Positions 34,236-46,004 of a stretch of 64,000 nucleotides of DNA are shown piece after piece. Below the pieces are notes generated by a model that was given only the letters and a program-made list of their open reading frames with translations, was not told where the DNA came from and did no database searches. The stretch's first letter is position 1, and every line of letters begins with the position of its first letter. The translations under genes and the position numbers were made by a program. The DNA is taken from the NCBI RefSeq assembly GCF_000143685.1, contig NC_014328.1:4216001-4280000 (forward strand). The letters are read 5' to 3'. Origin of the DNA: Clostridium ljungdahlii DSM 13528 (GTDB lineage Bacteria > Bacillota > Clostridia > Clostridiales > Clostridiaceae).

Positions 34236-34475
34236 ATGCTTATAGTATCTATTTTATCAGTATTAATTTTTAGCACCATATTGTGTATTGTAGAAATACC
34301 AAAAATGCTAAAAGAAAACCTCCATAGAGAATTATGGACATTTTCTATATTACTTGGTCTTGGTACAGTACTTGCAATACTTAAAAGCCTTAATGTGGAT
34401 ATACCAAACCCTTCAGACTTTATAGCGTGGGTGTATTCCCCTCTTACAAATATTGTTAAAAATTTATTAGAATGA
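34236..34475 (+). CDS. Small two-helix membrane protein, GerD-subunit-like ('D' gene of a ger operon)
   Basis: A 79-residue protein with two hydrophobic segments (LIVSILSVLIFSTILCIVE and FSILLGLGTVLAILKSL) and an ending WVYSPLTNIVKNLLE. Some Bacillus germinant-receptor operons carry a small 'D' gene of 70-90 residues with two transmembrane helices that modulates receptor activity. Size, topology and position in the operon fit. The similarity is structural rather than sequence-proven. The start is placed at ATG 34236, seven bases after AAGGAGA. It overlaps nothing and is followed 13 bp later by the first B gene. Confidence 0.65.
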   Translation: MLIVSILSVLIFSTILCIVEIPKMLKENLHRELWTFSILLGLGTVLAILKSLNVDIPNPSDFIAWVYSPLTNIVKNLLE

Positions 34476-34488
34476 GGTACTTAACATT

Positions 34489-35601
34489 ATGGATAAAATA
34501 AAAATTACAAATCATCAGTTGTTTGCATTAACAGCAAGTTTTGCATGCGGATCTGGGCCTCTTGTTATTTCTGCTTCGATAACGAGCTTAGCAGGGCAGG
34601 ATGCATGGATTTCAATGTTGCTCACTGTAGTATTTGGTCCACTTGAGCTATGGTTAATTTGTTTCTTATGGAGTCATTATCCCGGTATGACATATGTTCA
34701 AATGATTAACAAAACATTTGGAAAATATATTGGTTCTATTATTACAGTTGGTTTTGCATTTTTTTGTTTATTAACTGATTCAGAAGTAATACATTATATA
34801 GGAGATTTTATGACTATACAAGAAATGCATCAAACGCCTGCTTATTTAATAAATACAATATTCTTTATAGTAATAGCAATAGCATTATTATATGGCTTAG
34901 AAGTAATAGCTCGTTCGTATGAGATACTCACATGTTTTGCTTCACTTTTATTTATTTTATCAATGATACTCGTTTTGCCAAATGCAAGAATAGAGAATCT
35001 ACAGCCTGTATTTGAAAAAGGTATTATTCCTATTTTAGAAGGTTCAATACTTTTAAACAGTTTTTTTACATTCCCTGTTATTATTTTACTTATGATATTT
35101 CCAACTAATGCTGATAATACAACAAAAGCTAGGAAATCCTTTATTAAGGGCTATTTATGGGGCGGATTTTTGATATTTATTTCTATCCTTGTTTCAATAT
35201 TAGTACTTGGAAGTACAATAACTGCAGATTCACAGTATCCAGTTTATATACTTGCCAAAGAAATAAATGTTGGAGTTATTTTTACAAGACTCGAATTTAT
35301 AGTTGCAGCGGTATGGATTATTACACTGCTATCAAGAGCAATAATATATTTTTATGCAGGAATTATAAGTATTGCACAACTTTTAAAACTAAAAGACCAT
35401 AAGAAGATTATTTTGCCTTTAGGACTTATTATAGTTGTAATGTCAGGAATTGTATACACAGATGACATTTATAAATCAACTTGGGATACTTTTGTTTGGC
35501 CACCTTTTGTAGCAACATTTGGATTAATTTTGCCAATAGTAATGGTGACTGGTTTTTATATAAAAAAGTATGCATTAGCTTTGGAGAGGCAGGACAACTA
35601 A
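34489..35601 (+). CDS. Spore germination permease-like B subunit, operon 3, first copy
   Basis: A 370-residue GerB-family protein with about ten membrane segments. It starts MDKIKITNHQLFALTASFAC and has a conserved AGQDAWISMLLTVVFGP block, AEPYSL-region equivalent YGLEVIARSYEILT, and LQPVFEKGIIPILEGSILLN. The next gene is a clear tandem paralogue beginning with the same eleven residues. In the A-B-C complex the B subunit is thought to hold the nutrient-binding pocket, so two B genes could give two specificities with one A and one C. Confidence 0.9.
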   Translation: MDKIKITNHQLFALTASFACGSGPLVISASITSLAGQDAWISMLLTVVFGPLELWLICFLWSHYPGMTYVQMINKTFGKYIGSIITVGFAFFCLLTDSEVIHYIGDFMTIQEMHQTPAYLINTIFFIVIAIALLYGLEVIARSYEILTCFASLLFILSMILVLPNARIENLQPVFEKGIIPILEGSILLNSFFTFPVIILLMIFPTNADNTTKARKSFIKGYLWGGFLIFISILVSILVLGSTITADSQYPVYILAKEINVGVIFTRLEFIVAAVWIITLLSRAIIYFYAGIISIAQLLKLKDHKKIILPLGLIIVVMSGIVYTDDIYKSTWDTFVWPPFVATFGLILPIVMVTGFYIKKYALALERQDN

Positions 35602-35602
35602 T

Positions 35603-36700
35603 ATGGATAAAATAAAAATTACAAATCATCAACTGTTTTCATTAGCCACCAGTATTGCATTTGGAGGTTCTGTTCTTATTGTTCCTGCTTTAGTAGCAAG
35701 CATAGCAAAACAAGATGCATGGATTACATCATTACTTACTCCTGCATTTGGTATACCGATAATATGGATTTATTGTTTTCTGGGTAGTCAGTATCCTGAC
35801 ATGACATTAGTTGGAATAATAAAAAAAATATTTGGAAAATGGATTGGCTTAATTGTTGCAGGTAGTGTTGTATTCTTCTATTTAACAATTGCTTATCATC
35901 TGCCATGGTATATTGATAACTTTATAACTACTCAAGTTATGCCTCAAACACCAGCATATATTATAAGTTCATTATTTGTGATAGCAGTTGTGATAGCTTT
36001 ATTATATGGACTAGAAACATTTGCACGTGCTTCTGAGATAATCATATATTTTACTTCAATTTTATTTTTTTTAGCAATGATTCTTGTTTTACCAAATGCA
36101 AAAATAGAAAATATTCAGCCTGTATTTGAAAATGGTATTATTCCAATCCTAAAGAGTTCAGTATTTTTATCATGTTTTTTAACATTTCCTTTAATCACTC
36201 TAATGATGATATATCCTATTAACCTTAATAATATATCAGACGGTAAGAAGTCACTTTTCAAAGGTTATTTGTGGGGTGCATTTATGATTTTTATCACAAA
36301 TTTTATGTCTATACTGGTACTTGGAAGTGGAATAACTGCCAAAGAACAGTATCCTACATATTTACTTGCCAAAGAAATAAATGTTGGCATTGTATTCACA
36401 AGACTGGAATTTATAATTGCTGCTGTGTGGATTGTTACACTATTTATAATAGGTGTATCCTTTTTTTATGCAGGCATCGTAGGACTTACGGAGCTGCTTA
36501 AATTGCAAGACTATAAAAAGATAGTTATGCCGCTGGGACTTATTGTATTAGTAATGTCAGAGGTTGTTTTTCCAGATACTATATATCAAGCAAATTGGGT
36601 TAATTTTATATGGACACCTTTTAGTATTACATATGGATTAATAGTACCTACTCTATTATTATTTGTATTTTTCATAAAGAAATGGATATCCAAAGAATAA
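35603..36700 (+). CDS. Spore germination permease-like B subunit, operon 3, second copy
   Basis: A 365-residue tandem paralogue of the preceding gene, starting one base after its stop (TAA-T-ATG) with the ribosome site GGAGAGGCAGG inside the first gene. It shares MDKIKITNHQLF, AKQDAWITSLLTPAFG, YGLETFARASEIIIYF and IQPVFENGIIPILKSSVFLS. Differences cluster in the membrane helices (SIAFGGSVLIVPALVASIAK against SFACGSGPLVISASITSLAG), where ligand contacts would be expected. This is consistent with divergence of specificity. It is the last gene of operon 3, and a strong bidirectional terminator follows. Confidence 0.9.
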   Translation: MDKIKITNHQLFSLATSIAFGGSVLIVPALVASIAKQDAWITSLLTPAFGIPIIWIYCFLGSQYPDMTLVGIIKKIFGKWIGLIVAGSVVFFYLTIAYHLPWYIDNFITTQVMPQTPAYIISSLFVIAVVIALLYGLETFARASEIIIYFTSILFFLAMILVLPNAKIENIQPVFENGIIPILKSSVFLSCFLTFPLITLMMIYPINLNNISDGKKSLFKGYLWGAFMIFITNFMSILVLGSGITAKEQYPTYLLAKEINVGIVFTRLEFIIAAVWIVTLFIIGVSFFYAGIVGLTELLKLQDYKKIVMPLGLIVLVMSEVVFPDTIYQANWVNFIWTPFSITYGLIVPTLLLFVFFIKKWISKE

Positions 36701-36737
36701 TACTAAATAACACTTAACATATTACGTGTATATTACT

Positions 36738-36769
36738 AAAAGGTCATATTGACTACAATATGACCTTTT
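36738..36769. terminator. Bidirectional terminator between ger operon 3 and smpB
   Basis: AAAAGGTCATATT (36738-36750) pairs perfectly with 36757-36769 around a 6-nt loop. A/T tracts on both sides make it functional for the convergent transcripts. Confidence 0.8.
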
Positions 36770-36780
36770 AACTATTTTAT

Positions 36781-37254
36781 TTAATATTTAGATCTCTCTT
36801 TCATCTGTCTGTCTATATCCCTTTTAGCCGCTCTCTCCAGCATTGTATTTCTTTTATCATAGTTTTTCTTTCCCTTTGCTACTGCTAAATTTACTTTTAC
36901 CCTACCATATTTAAGGTAAAGAGACATTGGCACAAGAGTATATCCCTGTTGAGCTGTATATTGCTGCAATTTAATTATCTCATTTTTATGAAGAAGTAAT
37001 TTTCTATTTCTTAATGGGTCCTTGTTAAAAATATTTCCTTGTTCATAAGGGCTAATATGCATATTACATATAAATATTTCACCATTTCTTATTTCAGCAT
37101 AGCTATCTTTTAAGTTACATTTACCTGCTCTTATAGATTTAACCTCAGTTCCAACCAGTTCTATTCCAGCTTCCATGGATTCTTCAATAAAATAATCATG
37201 CCTTGCCTTTCTATTTTCTGCAAGAGTCTTATTACTGGACTTTTTATTAGTCAA
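36781..37254 (-). CDS. smpB: SsrA-binding protein SmpB
   Basis: A 157-residue tmRNA partner that delivers tmRNA to stalled ribosomes. Features are [50 protein letters not shown], and the basic C-terminal tail [20 protein letters not shown] that reaches into the decoding centre. Length is normal. It starts at TTG (37254) after GGGGATGGGATGC, because the nearby ATG is out of frame. It lies 33 bp after rnr on the same strand. This is the conserved secG-rnr-smpB order linking trans-translation to RNase R decay. The ssrA RNA gene itself is not in the gap downstream. Confidence 0.96.
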   Translation of the reverse strand: MTNKKSSNKTLAENRKARHDYFIEESMEAGIELVGTEVKSIRAGKCNLKDSYAEIRNGEIFICNMHISPYEQGNIFNKDPLRNRKLLLHKNEIIKLQQYTAQQGYTLVPMSLYLKYGRVKVNLAVAKGKKNYDKRNTMLERAAKRDIDRQMKERSKY

Positions 37255-37287
37255 AGCATCCCATCCCCTTTCATAACGTCTGTTTAC

Positions 37288-39426
37288 CTAGTCCCCATTT
37301 TTTTCATCATCTATTTCCCTTACCACTTCAAAATATATCTCATGAGCGAACATATCTACTTTTAATACTCGAATTTTTATCTCATCACCTAATTTATAAA
37401 TGTTTCTGTTTCTCTCCCCTACAAGGCTTAAATGTTTTTCATCATATACATAATAGTCATCTTCCAAAGTACTCATGTGAACTAATCCTTCTATCGTATT
37501 TGGAAGTTCTACAAACATTCCGAAATTAGTAACTGAAGATATTATTCCTTCAAATTCTTCTCCAATTCTTTTACTCATATATTCCGCCTTTTTAAGATCG
37601 TCTACTTCTCTTTCAGCGTCTTGAGCAACTCTTTCCATTTCAGAAGATTGTTTTGCAGCATAGTCTACTTCTTTTACCAATGTTTTTATTCTATTATCAG
37701 TCAACCTGCCATTTATAAATTCTTTAATAATTCTATGAATAATTAAGTCAGGGTATCTTCTTATAGGTGATGTAAAATGGCAGTAGTATCTAGCTGCCAG
37801 CCCAAAATGGCCCACACACTCCGATGAATATCTGGCCTGTTTCATAGAACGGAGTAGCAAAGTACTCACTACAATCTCTTCTTTTTTACCCTTTACCTTT
37901 TCTATAATATCCTGTAGTGCTTTAGGATGGACTTCCTGCCCCCATTTTATCACATATCCCAAATTATGTACAAACTCATTAAAATGCATTAATTTTTCTT
38001 CATCGGGGTCTTCATGTATCCTATATACAAAAGGTAAATTGGTCCAAAACATATGCTCAGCTATAGTTTCATTACACACCAGCATAAACTCTTCTATTAT
38101 CCTGTTAGATATTCCTCTTTCATAAGGCTCAATCTTTACAGGCACACCTAAGTCATCTAAAATTATCTTGCATTCTTGAAAGTCAAAATCTATAGCTCCT
38201 CTTGTCATTCTCCTTTTATTTAAAATTTTACACAGCTCTTCCATCAAATTAAATGTATCCACCAAATAGCTATACTTTTCCATAGTCTCGGCATCTTTAT
38301 CTCTCAGTATTTTTGTTACGTCAGTATAGGTCATCCTCTCATTGCTTTTAATTACACTTTCCACAACCTTATGCTGTACTACCTTCCCAGTTTTGTCTAT
38401 TTCCATAAGACAGCTCAATGCTAGTCTATCCGTATTAGGATTTAAACTACAAATACCATTTGAAAGCTTTTTAGGCAGCATGGGTATAACCCTATCTATG
38501 AGATAAACAGACGTCCCCCTCTTTAACGCTTCTTTATCTAACGGATTTTTCTCTCTTACATAGTTGGATACGTCGGCTATATGGACACCTAATGAATAAT
38601 TTCCATTAGGCAATTTGCTTATAGAAATAGCATCATCTAAGTCTTTTGCATCTTCTCCATCTATTGTAACTGTAAGTAAATTTCTCAAATCAGTTCTTCT
38701 ATCATACTCTTCTTTTGGAATTTCTTCGGGTATATTTTCAGCATATTGCTGAACTTTTATAGGAAACTCTTCAGGTAAGTTATTCTTTTTTATTATGGTC
38801 AATATATCTATACCCTTTTCTCCTTTTTTACCCAATATATTTACTATTTTTCCCTCTGGATTTCTTCTTTTTTCGGGCCACTCAGTTATTTCTGCAACTA
38901 CCACATCACCTGTTTGGGCATTTTTTCTACATTCCTTCGGTATAAATATATCTTGATATATACGCTTTTCTTCTGGTACCACAAATCCAAAATTTGTGCT
39001 GTCTTCAAACGTACCTATAACTACTTTATTGGCTCTTTCCAATACTCTTATAATTTCCCCTTCACATTTTTTACCTTTGTCTTCCATTTTCGTTATTTTT
39101 ACTACTACTTTATCGCCATTCATGGCACCATTTAAATAGGAAGATGGTACAAATACATCTGCTCCTTCATTCTCTGGTATAACAAAACCATATCCTTTTT
39201 GATGTCCTTGAAACTTACCTGTTACAAGTCCCATTCTATCTGGTATTCCATATCTTTTTCTGCGTGTTTTAACTACCAATCCTTCCTTTTCCAAATCATC
39301 CAATACCTTTTTAAAATCTTTTGCTTCAGCCTTTGTTACAGAAAATATACCTTCTAATTCCCTTATATTCATAGGCTTATAAGCCTGCTCTTCCATAAAA
39401 TTTATAATTGCTTCTTTTATATTCAT
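37288..39426 (-). CDS. rnr: Ribonuclease R
   Basis: A 712-residue 3'-5' exoribonuclease that degrades structured RNA and tmRNA-tagged messages. Domains in order: N-terminal helix-turn-helix (about 1-60), two cold-shock/OB domains (GYGFVIPENEGADVFVPSSY and a second), the RNB catalytic domain with the metal-binding aspartates in TIDGEDAKDLDDAISI, and a C-terminal S1 domain (GEEFEGIISSVTNFGMFVEL). All RNB catalytic residues appear present. The start follows GGTGGTGAAAAA. It is flanked by secG upstream and smpB downstream. Confidence 0.96.
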   Translation of the reverse strand: MNIKEAIINFMEEQAYKPMNIRELEGIFSVTKAEAKDFKKVLDDLEKEGLVVKTRRKRYGIPDRMGLVTGKFQGHQKGYGFVIPENEGADVFVPSSYLNGAMNGDKVVVKITKMEDKGKKCEGEIIRVLERANKVVIGTFEDSTNFGFVVPEEKRIYQDIFIPKECRKNAQTGDVVVAEITEWPEKRRNPEGKIVNILGKKGEKGIDILTIIKKNNLPEEFPIKVQQYAENIPEEIPKEEYDRRTDLRNLLTVTIDGEDAKDLDDAISISKLPNGNYSLGVHIADVSNYVREKNPLDKEALKRGTSVYLIDRVIPMLPKKLSNGICSLNPNTDRLALSCLMEIDKTGKVVQHKVVESVIKSNERMTYTDVTKILRDKDAETMEKYSYLVDTFNLMEELCKILNKRRMTRGAIDFDFQECKIILDDLGVPVKIEPYERGISNRIIEEFMLVCNETIAEHMFWTNLPFVYRIHEDPDEEKLMHFNEFVHNLGYVIKWGQEVHPKALQDIIEKVKGKKEEIVVSTLLLRSMKQARYSSECVGHFGLAARYYCHFTSPIRRYPDLIIHRIIKEFINGRLTDNRIKTLVKEVDYAAKQSSEMERVAQDAEREVDDLKKAEYMSKRIGEEFEGIISSVTNFGMFVELPNTIEGLVHMSTLEDDYYVYDEKHLSLVGERNRNIYKLGDEIKIRVLKVDMFAHEIYFEVVREIDDEKNGD

Positions 39427-39551
39427 TTTTTCACCACCTACTATTATCTTGACTTAATTATGGTAAAAATATTCAATATTACCCAAATTATTTATTTATA
39501 AAAAAATAAATAGAGCAACATATACCCTATTTATACAAACTGCTATCTAAA

Positions 39552-39785
39552 TTACTTTATGAAATTTTGCACTACACATATAATCGCAAATAATATAGCT
39601 AGTATAACAGTTGTTCTTACTAACATTGCTTCTGAAGTCCTTGATTTATTTCTTGAATAAAAGCTTTCACCTGCTCCACCAGATATAAGTCCACTCAACC
39701 CGTTAGTTTTACCCGGCTGTACCAATATAACTGCTATAAGCACAGCTCCAATTATCAGTTGCAAAATTACTAAAAAAATGTGCAT
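39552..39785 (-). CDS. secG: Preprotein translocase subunit SecG
   Basis: A 77-residue membrane protein with two transmembrane helices (FLVILQLIIGAVLIAVILVQ and a second near the C-terminus, TTVILAILFAIICVVQ). The conserved loop is PGKTNGLSGLISGGAGESFY. It is the accessory subunit of the SecYEG channel. The start follows GGAGGAAATTACCT. It lies between the eno terminator and rnr, which is the usual clostridial order. Confidence 0.95.
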   Translation of the reverse strand: MHIFLVILQLIIGAVLIAVILVQPGKTNGLSGLISGGAGESFYSRNKSRTSEAMLVRTTVILAILFAIICVVQNFIK

Positions 39786-39874
39786 AGGTAATTTCCTCCT
39801 ACATATTGCATTTTAAATTAACACATATACTATATTAACATATGCATCTAATAATTTCAATTTACTATTTTTTT

Positions 39875-39902
39875 AAAACCCGGTGTTTTTGCACCGGGTC
39901 CT
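39875..39902 (-). terminator. Terminator of the glycolytic operon after eno
   Basis: ACCCGGTG (39878-39885) pairs with CACCGGGT (39892-39899). In the leftward direction it is followed by a T-run. It lies three bases beyond the eno stop codon. Confidence 0.8.
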
Positions 39903-39905
39903 TTT

Positions 39906-41246
<1,341 letters not shown>

Positions 41247-41298
41247 TCATTTCTTATTTTAATTTTATATACATATTTAAAAAATCAGCTAATTAAGT

Positions 41299-42834
41299 TT
41301 AATCTTTTAATATGAGACTTTTACCTGTCATTTCTGAAGGCTTCTCTAGTCCCATAACATCAAGTATTGTAGGAGAAATATCTGCTAATATCCCATCTTG
41401 TCTCAAAGGTTTTGAGTTATTTGATACAAATAAAAATGGGACTTCATTTGTAGTATGTGCTGTCATAGGATTTCCTGTAGAATAATTTGTCATTTGCTCA
41501 CAATTTCCATGATCTGCTGTTATAAATACTGTTCCATCTTTTTCTAAAACTTCATCTACAATCTTCCCCAAACATTCATCTACTGCTTCCACTGCTTTTT
41601 TTGCAGCCTCAAATTTTCCTGTATGACCTACCATATCAGGATTAGCAAAATTTAATATTATAGTATCATATTTATCTTGATTTAATTCATTTAACACTTC
41701 ACTTGTTACCTCTCTAGCACTCATTTCAGGCTTTAAATCATAAGTGGCAACTTTAGGTGAAGGAATGAGATCTCTATCTTCATTTTCATTTGGTTTTTCA
41801 ACTCCACCATTGAAGAAAAAAGTCACATGGGCATATTTTTCAGTTTCTGCTATTCTAAGTTGTCTCTTTCCTTTACTGCTGAGATATTCTCCCAATGTAT
41901 TTTTATGTAATTCATTTTTAAATGCTACATCCACATTTTCCAGAGTAGAATCATATTCTGTCATAGTTACAAATTCAATATTTAAATTATTTCTTTTAAA
42001 TCCTTTAAATACCTTATCATTTATAGCTCGCGTAAGCTGCCTTGCTCTATCAGGTCTAAAGTTAAAAAATATTACAGAATCCTCATCTTTTATAGTAGCA
42101 ATTGGATTTCCACGTTCTTCAATTACTGTTGGAATTATAAATTCATCAGTTTTACCATCTTCATAGGAATTTTGAACTGCTTCCAAGGCACTCTTTGCTT
42201 TTTTTCCTTGACCATATACAAGTGCATTATATGCAAGCTCCACCCTTTCCCATCTATTGTCTCTGTCCATAGCATAGTACCTTCCCGATACTGTTGCTAT
42301 CTCTCCAATTCCTATTTGCTTTATGTAACTTTCCATATCTTTTATATAGGATCCAGCAGAAGAAGGAGGTACATCCCTTCCATCAGTAAACGCATGAATA
42401 TATACGTCCTCTAGACCTTTTTCCTTGGCTAATTTAAGAAGTCCTTTCAAATGGTCCGTATGAGAATGTACTCCCCCTGGTGATAAAAGTCCCAAAAGAT
42501 GGAGGGATGAATTATTTTTAAGACAATTATCCATAGCTTTATTTAGAGCTTCATTTTTGAAAAAATCTCTTTCTTCTATGGACTTTGTAATTCTAGTCAG
42601 TGCTTGATACACAATTCTTCCTGCACCTATATTTAGATGTCCAACCTCAGAATTGCCCATCTGTCCTTCTGGAAGACCTACACTTAATCCACTAGCTCCT
42701 AACTCAGTATGAGGATAATTTTTATAATATTTATCAAAATTAGGCTTATGGGCCGCTTTAATTGCATTTCCCTCTGCTTTTTCAGATATTCCAAAACCAT
42801 CTAATATCATAAGCATTACTGGTTTCTTTTTCAT
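41299..42834 (-). CDS. gpmI: 2,3-bisphosphoglycerate-independent phosphoglycerate mutase
   Basis: A ~511-residue Mn-dependent enzyme interconverting 3- and 2-phosphoglycerate. The catalytic Ser is in LPEGQMGNSEVGHLNIGAGR near residue 60. Other metal and phosphate contacts are MILDGFGIS, HAFTDGRDVPPSSA, FFNFRPDRARQLT, NFANPDMVGHTGKFEAA and ITADHGNCEQM. The start is the ATG at 42834, six bases after GGAGG; the upstream TTG is part of that ribosome site. It lies 25 bp after tpiA. A cofactor-independent mutase is typical of spore formers, where its Mn and pH dependence lets 3-phosphoglycerate accumulate in the spore. Confidence 0.96.
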   Translation of the reverse strand: MKKKPVMLMILDGFGISEKAEGNAIKAAHKPNFDKYYKNYPHTELGASGLSVGLPEGQMGNSEVGHLNIGAGRIVYQALTRITKSIEERDFFKNEALNKAMDNCLKNNSSLHLLGLLSPGGVHSHTDHLKGLLKLAKEKGLEDVYIHAFTDGRDVPPSSAGSYIKDMESYIKQIGIGEIATVSGRYYAMDRDNRWERVELAYNALVYGQGKKAKSALEAVQNSYEDGKTDEFIIPTVIEERGNPIATIKDEDSVIFFNFRPDRARQLTRAINDKVFKGFKRNNLNIEFVTMTEYDSTLENVDVAFKNELHKNTLGEYLSSKGKRQLRIAETEKYAHVTFFFNGGVEKPNENEDRDLIPSPKVATYDLKPEMSAREVTSEVLNELNQDKYDTIILNFANPDMVGHTGKFEAAKKAVEAVDECLGKIVDEVLEKDGTVFITADHGNCEQMTNYSTGNPMTAHTTNEVPFLFVSNNSKPLRQDGILADISPTILDVMGLEKPSEMTGKSLILKD

Positions 42835-42859
42835 CTTTGCCTCCAAAATACAATAAAAT

Positions 42860-43606
42860 TTAGTAATTAACTATTTTTGCAAAGTCTTCTGACTTTAAAC
42901 TAGCTCCTCCAACTAACGCTCCATCTATATCTGACTGTGCCATCTGAGCTTTAATTGTAGCCGGTTTCACAGAACCACCATATTGAATTCTTGTTTTCTC
43001 CGCTGTTTCCCTACCGTACATTTTGGCAATTACACTTCTAATATAAGCTATAGTTTCATTCGCCTGTTTATCTGTAGCAGTTTTTCCCGTACCTATAGCC
43101 CATATTGGTTCGTATGCTACAACTAACTTTCCCACCTGACTTTTTTCAAGTCCCGCAAGATCAATCTTTATCTGTTTCCCTAAAACTTCTTCTGTTACAT
43201 CTGATTCTCTTTCTTCTAAAGTCTCTCCACAACAAACTATAGGATTTATATCATATTCAAAAGCTTTTTTCACTTTTTTATTAATTGACTCGTCTGTCTC
43301 ATTAAAATATTGTCTTCTCTCACTGTGCCCAATTATTACAAAATCTATTCCAATATCCTTAAGCATATTAGGAGCTACTTCTCCAGTGTACGCACCACTT
43401 TCTTCATAATGCATATTTTGTGCTCCTACTTTTATGTTACTTCCCTTTACTGCTTTCACAACTGCATCTAAACAAACATAAGGAGGGCATACAACTACAT
43501 CACATTTCGCATCACTTACTAGCGGTTTTAACTCTTCAACTAACTTCAGTGCTTCAGTTACAGTCTTATTCATTTTCCAATTTCCAGCTATTATTGCCTT
43601 TCTCAT
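42860..43606 (-). CDS. tpiA: Triosephosphate isomerase
   Basis: A 248-residue TIM barrel interconverting dihydroxyacetone phosphate and glyceraldehyde 3-phosphate. The catalytic residues are visible: Lys in AGNWKMNKT, His in [12 protein letters not shown] and Glu in [14 protein letters not shown]. The phosphate loop is [11 protein letters not shown] with GALVGGASL. Length and start (after AGGGAGGTAATTT) are standard. It lies 21 bp after pgk in the glycolytic operon. Confidence 0.97.
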   Translation of the reverse strand: MRKAIIAGNWKMNKTVTEALKLVEELKPLVSDAKCDVVVCPPYVCLDAVVKAVKGSNIKVGAQNMHYEESGAYTGEVAPNMLKDIGIDFVIIGHSERRQYFNETDESINKKVKKAFEYDINPIVCCGETLEERESDVTEEVLGKQIKIDLAGLEKSQVGKLVVAYEPIWAIGTGKTATDKQANETIAYIRSVIAKMYGRETAEKTRIQYGGSVKPATIKAQMAQSDIDGALVGGASLKSEDFAKIVNY

Positions 43607-43627
43607 ATAAATTACCTCCCTTTATTT

Positions 43628-44824
43628 CTATCTATCGTTTAAAGCCGCTATTCCTGGCAGCTCTTTTCCCTCTAAAAACTCAAGAGAAGCTCCTCCGCCT
43701 GTAGATATATGTGTCATCTTATCTCCAAAACCAAGTTGATTTACAGCTGCAGCACTATCTCCACCACCTATGATTGTAGTCGCTTCAGATTCAGCCATTG
43801 CTTTAGCTACAGCAAAAGTACCCTTTGCAAAGCTTTCAAACTCAAATACTCCCATAGGTCCATTCCATACTACAGTTTTTGCATCTTTTATAGCTTCTTC
43901 ATATAACTTAGATGTTTTAGGCCCAATATCAAGCCCCATATAACCATCTTTTATATCTACTCCATCTGTAACTATAGGTTTTGCATTTGCATCAAACTTA
44001 TCTGCTATTACAGTATCTATAGGTAAAAGTAACTTTACTCCTTTGGCTTTTGCCTTATCTATCATCTGTCTGGCATACTCCAATTTATCCTCTTCTAGCA
44101 GAGAAGTTCCTATAGAGTGACCTTTAGCTTTTGAAAAAGTATAACTCATTCCTCCTCCAATTATAAGGGTATCTACCTTTTCAAGCAAATTATTTATTAC
44201 ATTAATTTTATCAGAAACCTTAGCACCACCTAATATAGCAATAAATGGTCTTATTGGATCTTCTACTGCATTTCCTAAAAATTTAAGTTCCTTTTGAATT
44301 AAGTACCCACATACGGCGGTATCCAAAAATTTAGTAACTCCTACAGTAGAGCAGTGTGCTCTATGAGCTGAACCAAAAGCATCATTTACAAATATTTCAG
44401 CAAGGGATGCAAGTTCTTTTGAAAAATTGTCTTCATTTTTAGTTTCTTCTTTTCTATATCTTGTGTTTTCAAGAAGGACTACATCTCCATTTTTCATATT
44501 CTTAACTGCAGCCCTGGCATTTTTTCCTACTACCACATCATCTGCTGCAAATACAACTTCTTTTTTTAAAAGTTCTGAAAGCCTTTTTGAAACTGGAAGC
44601 AGTGACATTTCTGGTTTTGGCTCTCCCTTTGGTTTTCCAAGATGTGAGCAAAGTATAACCTTTGCATTTTTCTCCAGTAAATATTGTATAGTTGGAAGTG
44701 CACCGATAATCCTATTCTCATCTGTTATCTTTCCATCTTTTAGTGGAACATTAAAATCACATCTAACAAGTACTCTTTTTCCACTTACATCTACATCCTC
44801 AATTGTCTTTTTATTAAAAGCCAT
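43628..44824 (-). CDS. pgk: Phosphoglycerate kinase
   Basis: A ~398-residue two-lobed kinase making ATP from 1,3-bisphosphoglycerate. Motifs: [55 protein letters not shown], and the C-terminal nucleotide-lobe [20 protein letters not shown] with [19 protein letters not shown]. The start is taken as the ATG at 44824, twelve bases after AAGGAG. A small hairpin with a T-run lies between gap and pgk, which may lower readthrough from gap. Confidence 0.97.
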   Translation of the reverse strand: MAFNKKTIEDVDVSGKRVLVRCDFNVPLKDGKITDENRIIGALPTIQYLLEKNAKVILCSHLGKPKGEPKPEMSLLPVSKRLSELLKKEVVFAADDVVVGKNARAAVKNMKNGDVVLLENTRYRKEETKNEDNFSKELASLAEIFVNDAFGSAHRAHCSTVGVTKFLDTAVCGYLIQKELKFLGNAVEDPIRPFIAILGGAKVSDKINVINNLLEKVDTLIIGGGMSYTFSKAKGHSIGTSLLEEDKLEYARQMIDKAKAKGVKLLLPIDTVIADKFDANAKPIVTDGVDIKDGYMGLDIGPKTSKLYEEAIKDAKTVVWNGPMGVFEFESFAKGTFAVAKAMAESEATTIIGGGDSAAAVNQLGFGDKMTHISTGGGASLEFLEGKELPGIAALNDR

Positions 44825-44893
44825 ATCTGTTCCCAACTCCTTTATAAATTTATTTCACGGTAACATTATACAACTGATTTTAAAATTATTGTA

Positions 44894-44937
44894 GTAAAAA
44901 AGCCCGGCCTCATAGCCAAAACTACAAAACCAGGCCC
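44894..44937 (-). terminator. Possible partial terminator between gap and pgk
   Basis: On the minus strand GGCCT and AGGCC enclose a 21-nt loop and are followed by GGGCTTTTTT, just past the gap stop codon. The stem is short with a large loop, so it would leak. This could set a higher dose of gap mRNA than of pgk. Confidence 0.5.
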
Positions 44938-44944
44938 TATAATA

Positions 44945-45952
<1,008 letters not shown>

Positions 45953-46004
45953 TTATAATTCCTCCTAAAAAATTAAATATTTATTTTAAAATAATATATT
46001 GTGT

